Assembly (NCBI RefSeq): GCF_001911425.1
Contig: NZ_MPPL01000001.1
Span: 3,835,597 to 3,899,596 of the forward strand
Direction of reading: 5' to 3'
DNA length: 64,000 nt
Source of the DNA: Mucilaginibacter polytrichastri
GTDB taxonomy: Bacteria > Bacteroidota > Bacteroidia > Sphingobacteriales > Sphingobacteriaceae
Shown: positions 1 to 8,011 of the stretch, one piece after another
Layout: the number at the start of each line of letters is the position of its first letter
Position numbering within the stretch: the first letter of the stretch is position 1
Notes under the pieces: model-generated
Database searches by the model: none
What the model was told of the DNA's origin: nothing
What the model saw: the letters and a program-made list of their open reading frames with translations, nothing else
Translations under genes and position numbers: made by a program

Positions 1-150
1 TTCTATAGCCTGCGTAAAATCGGCTATGGCTCCCTGGTAATCTTTTTGGTTGGCTTTGGTATTCCCGCTTTTTATTAATTGCTCGGCTGTTTGCGTTTGG
101 GCGAAGCTCCCAAAAGGTAACAATAAAAGTAGCACAGCAAGTATCTTCAT
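1..150 (-). CDS. TPR-repeat exported protein (N-terminal fragment)
   Basis: Only the first 50 codons are inside the window; the gene continues past the left edge. The product starts with MKILAVLLLLLPFGSFAQ, a clear Sec signal peptide with cleavage expected after the Ala of FAQ. The mature part begins with a helix followed by GNTKANQKDYQGAIADF, which matches the A helix and turn of a tetratricopeptide repeat (G..K....Y..AI.DF..AI). A secreted or periplasmic TPR scaffold protein is the best guess. Nothing can be said about the rest of the protein or its partners. Confidence 0.7.
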   Translation of the reverse strand, partial: MKILAVLLLLLPFGSFAQTQTAEQLIKSGNTKANQKDYQGAIADFTQAIE

Positions 151-1130
151 AACACCGGAGTAGTTGTCAATAATTAAATAAGGTTTTCGGGCTATGTTAT
201 AAGCAGGAGGGGTCATTAATATATTGGTCTGGCTTTTTAAATTAACATCAGTAAAAATAACGCTTATAAAGTTTATGGTATTAAAATACACATAAAACCT
301 GCAAAAATGTAATAATACCTACTTTAAGGTATTAGCGAGGCTAATTTAATCCTTTAAGTGGTTGTATACGCATAGATTATACCGGGGCAAATTGCAGTTA
401 TGCCCCAACTGCAAAGTAACTCTCCTAATACCTGACTAATTAAATTAGATAGTATTGCGCAACAATAATTATACTATGCAGTAAGAATTGCTTGCATTTA
501 TTAGGCCATTATTAGCTGAAAAAAGTTATGGCTGGCTGATAATTAGTTTTTGACTATTTGTATCATTCCTTTTAATTAAATCGTATTGGTATAACGAACG
601 GGGCTTGGAGCAATCAATACGCCATATAATTGATACTGCTTACGCACATGCCGGAATCTGCCATGTAATATTGAACTATTTTTGCCGGCCTAAGTTTAAG
701 CACCAGTTAAAATATCCGTTCTTTTTTTTATTTAAAAAATTAAGTGCAATAAACTTAAGCACATAAATTTATATATGAGGAGCTATTGTTAAATATCATC
801 AAATTCTTTAATGGGGAAATAAGGGGAAAATAATACCCAATTATGGCAATCGAAATAACTTTTGATGGTGTCATTTTTTAAATGCTGGTATTAACCTTTT
901 TCGCCTTGGTCTCGTTAAAAAGGTTGCATATCATAATGTGTAACCATAATGATGCAAAATCGTCTTTTTAAAATGCGATATGTGTGCTTTAAAAAACAAG
1001 TGGCTAAACCAGGTGGGGTTTGGCTTTATACTTGTTATGTATGAGTTGTTTTAGCGTTACGATACCGAATGTAATTTATATATGTTATTCGTTCGGATTT
1101 AAGATCTACCTATTACCATTGTTATAATTA
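151..1130. other. long AT-rich intergenic region
   Basis: This stretch of nearly 1 kb has no convincing reading frame on either strand. It is AT-rich and contains only very short ORFs. A weak inverted repeat lies at 893-901/917-925 (AACCTTTTT and AAAAAGGTT, 15-nt loop). It must hold the promoter of the leftward TPR gene and of the rightward gene at 1131, but I could not identify a clear TAnnTTTG box for either. Confidence 0.5.
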
Positions 1131-1727
1131 ATGAAAGCTACCCTAAGGCTATTTAAGCAATTGTTTGTGTTAGTGTGTCTGTTTGGTTACGGCCGGCAGG
1201 CCTGTGCGCAAACCAAATACGCGCAGGTTGACAGGCAAATGAAAGAATTTTGCCGTTTAGCCACCGAAGCAAACATTGCATTTACACTTCCCGAAGGTTT
1301 TAAAGAAATTGCCCCCGTAAACAATGAGGATGTAGCTTATGATTATGGGATTACCCTACCAGGCCAGGAGTTTGAGGTTTGGTTTGAGATAAAGCCTTAT
1401 AAACAGGTCACTAAATATTATGCCAATGCCGATTCGGCTTATATTAATATTGCTAAAGAACAGGTATCTGTTTTTAGCGCAGATAATGCCTACTTTACCC
1501 GTAATCTGGATGAGCGCATACTTACCCAATACAATGCCGATGCCGGCAAATCATACCTGGTTAACCTGAGCGATTCGCCGGTTACGCGCCATTATAAATA
1601 TGCCTTGGTTATTACCCTGCAAAAAGACCACACAGGCACCATAATGGCCATTTGTTTAACCAACGACAAAGGCCCCGAGTTTTTCAAATACATAGATAAA
1701 GCCCGCAACTGCATTAAATTTAAGTAA
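1131..1727 (+). CDS. exported protein of unknown function
   Basis: A 198-residue protein with an N-terminal signal peptide (hydrophobic LFVLVCLFGYG, likely cleavage after ACAQ near residue 27). The mature part is a mixed alpha/beta domain with the phrase FTLPEGFKEIAPV near the start and an amphipathic C-terminal helix (EFFKYIDKARNCIKFK). The layout of a single small secreted domain starting with a 'lipid/ligand-binding PsbP/Mog1-like' strand pattern is suggestive but not enough to assign a family. I do not recognise it. It is followed after 123 bp by parE, which has its own promoter, so the two need not be co-transcribed. Confidence 0.75.
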   Translation: MKATLRLFKQLFVLVCLFGYGRQACAQTKYAQVDRQMKEFCRLATEANIAFTLPEGFKEIAPVNNEDVAYDYGITLPGQEFEVWFEIKPYKQVTKYYANADSAYINIAKEQVSVFSADNAYFTRNLDERILTQYNADAGKSYLVNLSDSPVTRHYKYALVITLQKDHTGTIMAICLTNDKGPEFFKYIDKARNCIKFK

Positions 1728-1739
1728 TAGCGTTACATG

Positions 1740-1771
1740 TTTGATGTAATAGCTTTCGCGTTGTACCTTTG
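1740..1771 (+). promoter_or_regulatory. Bacteroidota-type promoter of parE
   Basis: TTTG at 1740-1743 and TACCTTTG at 1764-1771 are separated by 20 bp. This matches the -33 (TTTG) and -7 (TAnnTTTG) consensus of the Bacteroidota primary sigma factor. The start point would be near 1778, leaving a leader of about 70 nt before the parE ATG. Confidence 0.65.
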
Positions 1772-1850
1772 ACGCAAGGTTACAAGCGTGGTATGTATTA
1801 TCGAAATTTAGTATATTCGACCTAGAACGTCCCAACCCAAAAAAAGCATC

Positions 1851-3737
1851 ATGGAAGAAGTAAATTATAGTGAGGATAGTATACGATCGCTCGATTGGAA
1901 AGAGCATATCCGCCTGCGCCCCGGTATGTACATCGGTAAGCTGGGTGATGGATCTGCCTATGATGATGGTGTTTATGTGCTGCTGAAAGAGATTGTAGAT
2001 AACTCGATAGATGAGTTTGTGATGGGGGCGGGTAAAACCATCGATATCAACATGAGCGACCATAAAGTTTCTGTTCGTGATTATGGCCGTGGTATTCCCT
2101 TGGGAAAGGTTATTGATTGCGTATCCAAGATCAATACCGGGGGTAAATACGATAGCAAGGCTTTCCAGAAATCGGTAGGCTTAAACGGGGTGGGTACCAA
2201 GGCGGTTAATGCGCTTTCGTCAACCTTTGTAGTACAATCATACCGCGATAGCCGTACCAAGATAGCCGAATTTGCCAAAGGCGAACTGGTGCGCGAAGAA
2301 GCCGAAAAAGAAACTACGCAACGTAATGGTACCGCTATAAACTTTATACCAGACGAAAGCATCTTTCGCCATTACCGTTTTATCCCCGAGTTTGTGGATA
2401 ACATGATCTGGAACTATGTTTTCCTGAATGCCGGGCTCACTGTAAATTTTAACGGACAAAAATACTTTTCAGAAAAAGGTCTTCACGATCTTTTACTGCG
2501 TAATACCGATGCCGAAACACTGCGTTACCCCATCATTCACCTTAAGGGTAATGATATAGAAGTAGCCATGACGCACGGCCAGCAATATGGCGAAGAATAC
2601 TACTCATTTGTAAACGGACAAAATACTACCCAGGGTGGTACCCACCAGGCAGCTTTCCGCGAAGCGGTGGTGAAAACCATCCGCGAGTTTTATAAAAAAG
2701 AGTTTGATGCTGCCGATGTGCGCGGCTCTATCGTGGCGGCTATTGCCATAAAGGTACAAGAGCCGGTATTCGAGTCGCAAACTAAAACCAAGCTTGGTTC
2801 GCAAAATATTGCACCAGACGGGCCTACCGTTCGTGGTTTTATTAATGATTTTGTTAAAACCGAACTGGATAACTACCTGCACAAAAACCCGGCGGCTGCC
2901 GATGCACTTTTAAAACGCATATTGCAGTCAGAACGCGAGCGTAAGGATATTGCTGGCATTAAAAAATTGGCTAACGAGCGCGCTAAAAAGGCATCGTTAC
3001 ACAACCGTAAATTACGCGATTGCAAGCTGCATTTTAGCGATAACCACGAGCGCCGCCGTGATACCACCTTGTTTATTACCGAGGGTGATTCGGCAAGCGG
3101 ATCGATCACAAAATCGCGCGATGTGCAAACCCAGGCTGTTTTTAGCTTAAAGGGTAAACCCTTAAACTGCTACGGACTAACCAAAAAGGTGGTTTACGAA
3201 AACGAAGAATTTAATCTGCTGCAACATGCCCTTAATATTGAGGACGGCCTGGATGGCTTAAGCTACAATAATATTGTAGTAGCTACCGATGCCGATGTGG
3301 ATGGGATGCACATCCGTCTGTTACTGATGACCTTCTTTTTACAGTTTTTCCCAGATCTGGTAAAGGCCGGGCACGTATCTATCCTGCAGACGCCGTTATT
3401 TAGGGTGCGTAATAAAAAAGAAACCATTTACTGTTACAGCGACGAAGAACGCCGTAACGCCATAGCCAAATTAGGCAACAAGCCGGAGATTACCCGATTT
3501 AAAGGACTGGGAGAAATTTCGCCCGATGAGTTTGGGCTATTCATTGGTAAGGATATGCGCCTGGACCCGGTAATACTTAGAGATGCCAACATTAAAGGCA
3601 TGCTCGAGTACTTTATGGGCAAAAACACCCCAACCCGCCAGCAGCACATTGTACAAAACCTGCGTGTTGAAAAGGATGATGAAAGTGTAAACCCGTTGAT
3701 ACTAGCTGAAGAGGAAGAGGTGAAGGAGGTTGCTTAG
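1851..3737 (+). CDS. parE: DNA topoisomerase IV subunit B (ParE)
   Basis: The 628-residue protein is the ATPase subunit of the type IIA topoisomerase that decatenates replicated chromosomes, working with ParC as a heterotetramer. The GHKL ATPase shows RPGMYIG (24-30), EIVDNSIDE (47-55) with the Mg-binding Asn, DYGRGIP and GLNGVGTKAVNALS. The TOPRIM domain shows the metal-binding EGDSASG near residue 410 and DADVDGMHIR near 480. The length fits ParE rather than the longer GyrB (about 650 residues in this phylum), and GKLGDGSAYDDG is typical of the ParE branch. The family call is secure, ParE over GyrB is very likely. No parC gene follows; the next genes are convergent. Confidence 0.93.
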   Translation: MEEVNYSEDSIRSLDWKEHIRLRPGMYIGKLGDGSAYDDGVYVLLKEIVDNSIDEFVMGAGKTIDINMSDHKVSVRDYGRGIPLGKVIDCVSKINTGGKYDSKAFQKSVGLNGVGTKAVNALSSTFVVQSYRDSRTKIAEFAKGELVREEAEKETTQRNGTAINFIPDESIFRHYRFIPEFVDNMIWNYVFLNAGLTVNFNGQKYFSEKGLHDLLLRNTDAETLRYPIIHLKGNDIEVAMTHGQQYGEEYYSFVNGQNTTQGGTHQAAFREAVVKTIREFYKKEFDAADVRGSIVAAIAIKVQEPVFESQTKTKLGSQNIAPDGPTVRGFINDFVKTELDNYLHKNPAAADALLKRILQSERERKDIAGIKKLANERAKKASLHNRKLRDCKLHFSDNHERRRDTTLFITEGDSASGSITKSRDVQTQAVFSLKGKPLNCYGLTKKVVYENEEFNLLQHALNIEDGLDGLSYNNIVVATDADVDGMHIRLLLMTFFLQFFPDLVKAGHVSILQTPLFRVRNKKETIYCYSDEERRNAIAKLGNKPEITRFKGLGEISPDEFGLFIGKDMRLDPVILRDANIKGMLEYFMGKNTPTRQQHIVQNLRVEKDDESVNPLILAEEEEVKEVA

Positions 3738-3769
3738 TATAAAAATCTTATTGCCTTTTGAGATGAACT

Positions 3770-3813
3770 AGGGGTGTGTTTCTGCTACATATATAGAGTA
3801 GAAACACACCCCT
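3770..3813. repeat. AGGGGTGTGT palindrome, possible terminator of parE
   Basis: Perfect 14-bp inverted repeat, AGGGGTGTGTTTCT at 3770-3783 and its complement at 3800-3813, with a 16-nt loop. It sits just after parE and could end its transcript, although no long T-run follows. The same 10-mer pair bounds the repeat at 40989-41094, so this is a member of a dispersed family. Confidence 0.7.
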
Positions 3814-3919
3814 CCTATTAATCTATATCTAAATTTTGCTGTTGCACTTCACTAAGCATCATCATCTATTAATAACTCATCTATTTCTGCGACCAACACT
3901 CTTTATTTAACTTTTACAA

Positions 3920-4010
3920 TTTGTCATTGCGAGCGATAGCGTGGCAATCTCGTCGTTAGTAGTTTCGATCTGTATAGCTACGAGATTGCTTCGTACCTCG
4001 CAATGACAAA
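3920..4010. repeat. GTCATTGCGAG dispersed palindromic repeat
   Basis: A 91-bp imperfect palindrome: TTTGTCATTGCGAG at 3920-3933 is mirrored at the right end (3997-4010), with a second inner pair GGCAATCTCGT / ACGAGATTGC. A 26-bp stretch of its right half recurs at 45910-45935 with one mismatch. It lies between the convergent ends of parE and the PQQ dehydrogenase gene. Confidence 0.8.
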
Positions 4011-4038
4011 GAAAACTCAATACGTAATCGCAACCTAT

Positions 4039-6198
4039 TTATTTCCCTGCCAAAGCAAACGCCACATAGGCATCGCCCGATTTTGTTTTTAACTTACCGC
4101 CTCCGCAGGCAATTACTACATACTGCCTGCCATCTACCTCGTAAATACTTGGTGTGGCAAAGCCGGATGCGGGTAGGTCGGCTTGCCAGAGGAGTTTGCC
4201 CGTGGTTTTGTTGAAAGCCCTTATCTTACTGTCTTTTGTGGCAGCTATAAATACCAGCCCGCCGGCGGTTACTGCCGGGCCGCCATAGTTTTCGGTGCCG
4301 GCGTTTTTAATTTTAGGGTCGTCGCCCAGTGGGATGCGCCACTCACGTTTACCGGTGTTCAGGTTAATGGCATTCAGCGTTCCCCAGGGTGGTGCTATGG
4401 CCGGCGAACCGTCTTTACTTAAAAATTTCTTATAACCCGTCATCTGGTAAGGCAGGTTCAGGAAGGTATCTATTGGCGCTTTGGCTTCGGTAAACTTCCT
4501 GGTTTGGTTGGTTGTATTATTGGTGATGAATGATACAACGGCCTGCCTGTCCTGCAAACTTAATTGCTTAAAGGAGGGCATCATGCGCCTGCCGCTGGCA
4601 ATGAGGTTTAGGATCTCTTCATCGCGATATTTTTTGTTGATGTTGATGAGCGAGGGATAATTACCCGAGCCTTTACGGTCCTGCCCGTGGCAGCCCATGC
4701 AGTTTTGGGCAAACAAACGCTGACCGGCCTGGCCGAAATCTTCTGCGCCTGTTGGTTGTTTGGTTGCATCTATCATGGTTAATACCCAGGCCATTTCGTT
4801 GGCATTAATGTAGAGCCAGCCTGTGGTTGGGTCGGCAGCAGGTCCACCCCATTCGGCACCGCCATCAAAGCCGGGAAATATTACCGAAGGCTGCTTGCCC
4901 GGCGGGATAAACATACTGCCATAACGGTAGCCTTTCAACTGGTTCAGCACATCGGCCCTTTCATCGGCAGAAAGGTTGGGGTTAATGTCTTTTTCAGATA
5001 GTGATTGCCTGGCAAATGGTTCCGGTAAACGGGGGATTGGTTGTGTGGGCCAAAGTTTCTCGCCCACCAGTTCGGTGTGGATATCCATTTGCTTTTCATC
5101 AACCGGGAATAATGGTTTGCCCGTTGCCCTGTCTAGCACAAATATAAAACCGTGTTTGGTTGGCTGGGCTACGGCATCAATATTTTTGCCATCCTTTCTA
5201 ATGGTAACTAACGACGGTGCCGTTGGCAGATCCTTATCCCAAACATCATGATGGATCACCTGGTAATGCCAAACCAGTTTCCCGGTAGCGGCATCTAAAG
5301 CCAGCAGGCTATTGGCATAAAGCCCTGCCCCTTTTCGCTTGCCGCCATAAAAATCAAACGCGGCAGATCCGGTAGGTGCAAACAGTAATCCGCGTGCTTC
5401 GTCCAAACTAAAACCACTCCAGGAGTTGGCCGCGCCAATATGTTTCCAGGCGTTGGGATCATCCCATGTTTCGTACCCCTTTTCGCCGGGGTGCGGGATG
5501 GTGTGGAAAATCCATTTGAATTTACCTGTCCGCAAATCATAAGCGCGGATATGGCCCGGTGCCGCGTCTGAGGTTTCGTTAACCCGGCTACCAACAATGT
5601 ATAAGTCTTTATAAATAATGCCCGGCGTGGTGGCAGTAATGTAGGCATCCTTCACCACCCTATCGAGGTTATCATGCATATTAACCTTACCATCACTGCC
5701 AAAATCTTTAATGGGTTGTCCGTTTACGGCATTAACAGCGTAAATGAATGAACCCGCGCAAAAGATGATCCGCTTGTCGTCGCCATCTTCCCAATAGGTA
5801 ACGCCGCGGCTATTATTCAAGGCAAAACGGTTAGGGCTGGTGCTGGTAATATTCTGCTGATCGGGGTCGAACGCCCATTTCTGCTCGCCTGTTGCGGCGT
5901 TTAGTGCAACCAGTTTTAAATGCGGCGTTGTGGCATACAGCACCCCATCCACAATAATTGGATTACACTGAATTTGCGAGTGCGCATTAGTATCGGCATC
6001 ATGGGTATGGTGCGTCCACGCCACCGTCAAATCCTTTACGTTATTGGTATCTATCTGCGTAAGCGATGAATACCGGGTGCTTTGCTTATTGCCGCCGTAA
6101 ACACGCCAGCCATCAGTATCTTTGGTTTTTGGCTGATTGCACGACGATAAAATGACCCCGGCGAGCACGCCGATGAATAACTTATGGGTATTGATCAT
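4039..6198 (-). CDS. PQQ-dependent dehydrogenase with inserted cytochrome c domain
   Basis: A 719-residue lipoprotein (lipobox LSSC, Cys20) of the quinoprotein alcohol/glucose dehydrogenase family. The beta-propeller begins at WRVYGGNKQSTRYSSL and shows repeated W-motif blades (AATGEQKWAF, DLRTGKFKWIF, DAATGKLVW). HHDVWDKDLPTAPSL and GFIFVLDRATGKPLFPV are typical of the membrane glucose dehydrogenase branch. A c-type heme domain with CMGCH near residue 500 and a downstream MMPSF axial Met is inserted between late blades. It would oxidise a sugar or alcohol in the periplasm and pass electrons through its own heme. It is the last gene of a leftward group, 21 bp after the ThuA-like gene. No pqq biosynthesis genes are in the window. 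Substrate unknown; glucose dehydrogenase is only one possibility. Confidence 0.9.
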   Translation of the reverse strand: MINTHKLFIGVLAGVILSSCNQPKTKDTDGWRVYGGNKQSTRYSSLTQIDTNNVKDLTVAWTHHTHDADTNAHSQIQCNPIIVDGVLYATTPHLKLVALNAATGEQKWAFDPDQQNITSTSPNRFALNNSRGVTYWEDGDDKRIIFCAGSFIYAVNAVNGQPIKDFGSDGKVNMHDNLDRVVKDAYITATTPGIIYKDLYIVGSRVNETSDAAPGHIRAYDLRTGKFKWIFHTIPHPGEKGYETWDDPNAWKHIGAANSWSGFSLDEARGLLFAPTGSAAFDFYGGKRKGAGLYANSLLALDAATGKLVWHYQVIHHDVWDKDLPTAPSLVTIRKDGKNIDAVAQPTKHGFIFVLDRATGKPLFPVDEKQMDIHTELVGEKLWPTQPIPRLPEPFARQSLSEKDINPNLSADERADVLNQLKGYRYGSMFIPPGKQPSVIFPGFDGGAEWGGPAADPTTGWLYINANEMAWVLTMIDATKQPTGAEDFGQAGQRLFAQNCMGCHGQDRKGSGNYPSLININKKYRDEEILNLIASGRRMMPSFKQLSLQDRQAVVSFITNNTTNQTRKFTEAKAPIDTFLNLPYQMTGYKKFLSKDGSPAIAPPWGTLNAINLNTGKREWRIPLGDDPKIKNAGTENYGGPAVTAGGLVFIAATKDSKIRAFNKTTGKLLWQADLPASGFATPSIYEVDGRQYVVIACGGGKLKTKSGDAYVAFALAGK

Positions 6199-6219
6199 GG
6201 GTTTAATTTACAGCTGGTA

Positions 6220-6927
6220 TTATTTAATGCGTGCTGCGTATTTAATACCGCCTAAAAGGTGCTTCAGATAAAGCGGATCAACGTATGACTCATCAGTATG
6301 CCCAAGTTCGGTATAAAACGAACGGCCGCCGTCATAATCATGATACCAGCTCATAGGGTGGTTATCGCCGTTTTCGCCGCCGGTATAGCTTTTCTCATCA
6401 ATGGTAATGAGGATGTGCAAGCCTTTGGCAATGTATTTAAAGTTGTATAATTCGTCGAACCGGCTCCATGTTTCGGGCAGGTGTTTGGTGGCAATAAAAT
6501 TGCGGTCTACCACGTGGAAGGTAGCCTGTTGTTGCTTGGGGTGGCTTTTAAAATAAGCACCTACCAGATCGCCATACCAGGGCCAGTCATACTCGGTATC
6601 TGTGGCGGCATGTACCCCCACAAATCCCTTACCCGATTCGATATATTTTTTAAAAGCTTCCTGCTGCTCATCATTCAATACATCGCCAGTGGTGCTTAAA
6701 AAAATCACAGCATCGTACTTCTTCAAATTGCTCTCGGTAAAAAGGGCAGCATTGGTTGTGGTATCCACGCTGAAACCGTTCTCCTGCCCCAGTTTAATAA
6801 TGGCCGGGATGCCCGCCGCTATCGAGTTGTGGTGATAACCGGCTGTTTTGCTGAAAATTAATACAGACTTAGCAAAGGCTGGTATGGCCATTAGCCATAC
6901 AGCAGCCATTAAAAATAGCTTACGCAT
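6220..6927 (-). CDS. ThuA-like domain protein, exported
   Basis: A 235-residue protein with a signal peptide (MRKLFLMAAVWLMAIPAFA). The mature part is a ThuA domain, a class I glutamine amidotransferase-like fold: KSVLIFSKTAGYHHNSI at the start, the YDAVIFLSTTGDVL strand, GKGFVGVHAATDTEYDW and a final MSWYHDYDGGRSFYTELGH. ThuA was named from trehalose utilisation in rhizobia, and its relatives are common beside sugar oxidoreductases and TIM-barrel isomerases. The exact reaction is not known for most members. It lies 21 bp upstream of the PQQ dehydrogenase and 49 bp after the isomerase-like gene, so an operon is likely. Confidence 0.9.
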   Translation of the reverse strand: MRKLFLMAAVWLMAIPAFAKSVLIFSKTAGYHHNSIAAGIPAIIKLGQENGFSVDTTTNAALFTESNLKKYDAVIFLSTTGDVLNDEQQEAFKKYIESGKGFVGVHAATDTEYDWPWYGDLVGAYFKSHPKQQQATFHVVDRNFIATKHLPETWSRFDELYNFKYIAKGLHILITIDEKSYTGGENGDNHPMSWYHDYDGGRSFYTELGHTDESYVDPLYLKHLLGGIKYAARIK

Positions 6928-6976
6928 AAATGTTCTTCTATTGGTTTATAATTGCAGAACAATATAGCAAGTTTTA

Positions 6977-7894
6977 CTATAAACCCATAGCCCTTAAAGC
7001 CTTATAACTTTGCGTTAAACTGGCATAAGCATCTTTAGGCATATCATGCTCTACAAAATAGTGCTTAACACCGCCTACAGCCGCGTTTGCAAATACAGTT
7101 TTAAAATCGACAATACCGCTGCCAACCGGTCCTAAAACCGAATTGGCCGTAATATCTTTAACGTGCAGCAGCGGGAAACGACCCGCATGTTTGGCAAACA
7201 TGGCCGGGATATCAACCTTAGCTTTGGTAGCCCAGGCCAGGTCGAGCTCCATTTTCAGCAGCTCGGGGTTAATTTCGTCCAGCAGCATATTATAAGGTAA
7301 TTTGCCATCAACAGCCTTAAATTCCATATCGTGGTTATGGTAGCAAAGCTGCAAGCCGGCTTTTTTACAAGCCTCACCTGTTTTGGTAAGCACATCGATA
7401 GAGCTTTTAATCTCGGCGGTTGTTGCGGTTGGTGTATTGGCGCATACCAGGAAAGGGACACCACCTTCGGCAGCCTGATCTACCAGTTCCTGCATGTTAT
7501 ATTTCAGATTTTTAACGGCCGAAAGCTTGATCGGCTTACCATCGGCACCTAAAGGCATTTTAGCTCCCGGGGGTAGTTTAAACGGCGCACCCAAAACATG
7601 GTGCGATTTCCAGCTTAGGCCCAGGCTTTTGCACAAGGCTGCAAATTGCTTAGGTGTCATCCCGTAATAACCGGGCTGTTTACTAAATGCCGACTCTATT
7701 TCTTTATAACCTATGGCGGCTAACTTTTTCAGCGAACCCTTAACATCGGCATCAATGGTATTAAATAAGGTATAAAGCTGTACCCCTAACGGGTGATTGG
7801 CTGCGTTGAATAAAGCGGCCTCTGCCTGTGGCAAAAAAAGTGCACTCAAGCCGATAACACCCGAGCTTTTCAGGAAGTTTCTTCTGTTTAACAT
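6977..7894 (-). CDS. sugar phosphate isomerase/epimerase-like TIM barrel, Tat signal
   Basis: I start the gene at the ATG at 7894 because it begins MLNRRNFLKSSG, a twin-arginine-type signal followed by a hydrophobic stretch ending in QAEA; the frame is open for 21 codons further upstream but these look non-coding. The 305-residue protein has the xylose-isomerase-like (AP endonuclease 2) TIM barrel: GVQLYTL at the first strand, YKEIESAF, LCYHNHDMEFK, MELDLAWATKAKVDI and LLHVKDI, including the His, Glu and Asp positions that bind metal in this family. It probably acts on a free or keto sugar in the periplasm. Its neighbours (ThuA, PQQ dehydrogenase, rhamnosidase) suggest a role in sugar or glycoside oxidation. 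Confidence 0.88.
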   Translation of the reverse strand: MLNRRNFLKSSGVIGLSALFLPQAEAALFNAANHPLGVQLYTLFNTIDADVKGSLKKLAAIGYKEIESAFSKQPGYYGMTPKQFAALCKSLGLSWKSHHVLGAPFKLPPGAKMPLGADGKPIKLSAVKNLKYNMQELVDQAAEGGVPFLVCANTPTATTAEIKSSIDVLTKTGEACKKAGLQLCYHNHDMEFKAVDGKLPYNMLLDEINPELLKMELDLAWATKAKVDIPAMFAKHAGRFPLLHVKDITANSVLGPVGSGIVDFKTVFANAAVGGVKHYFVEHDMPKDAYASLTQSYKALRAMGL

Positions 7895-8011
7895 GGTATT
7901 AATTGGTTTATAAAAGCTAATATATCTTAAAAATAACAATGCGTCAATAAAACACAATGTTTTTATTGACGCATCCGGAAATTATTTAACCATTAATACC
8001 CTGCTGTTTGG

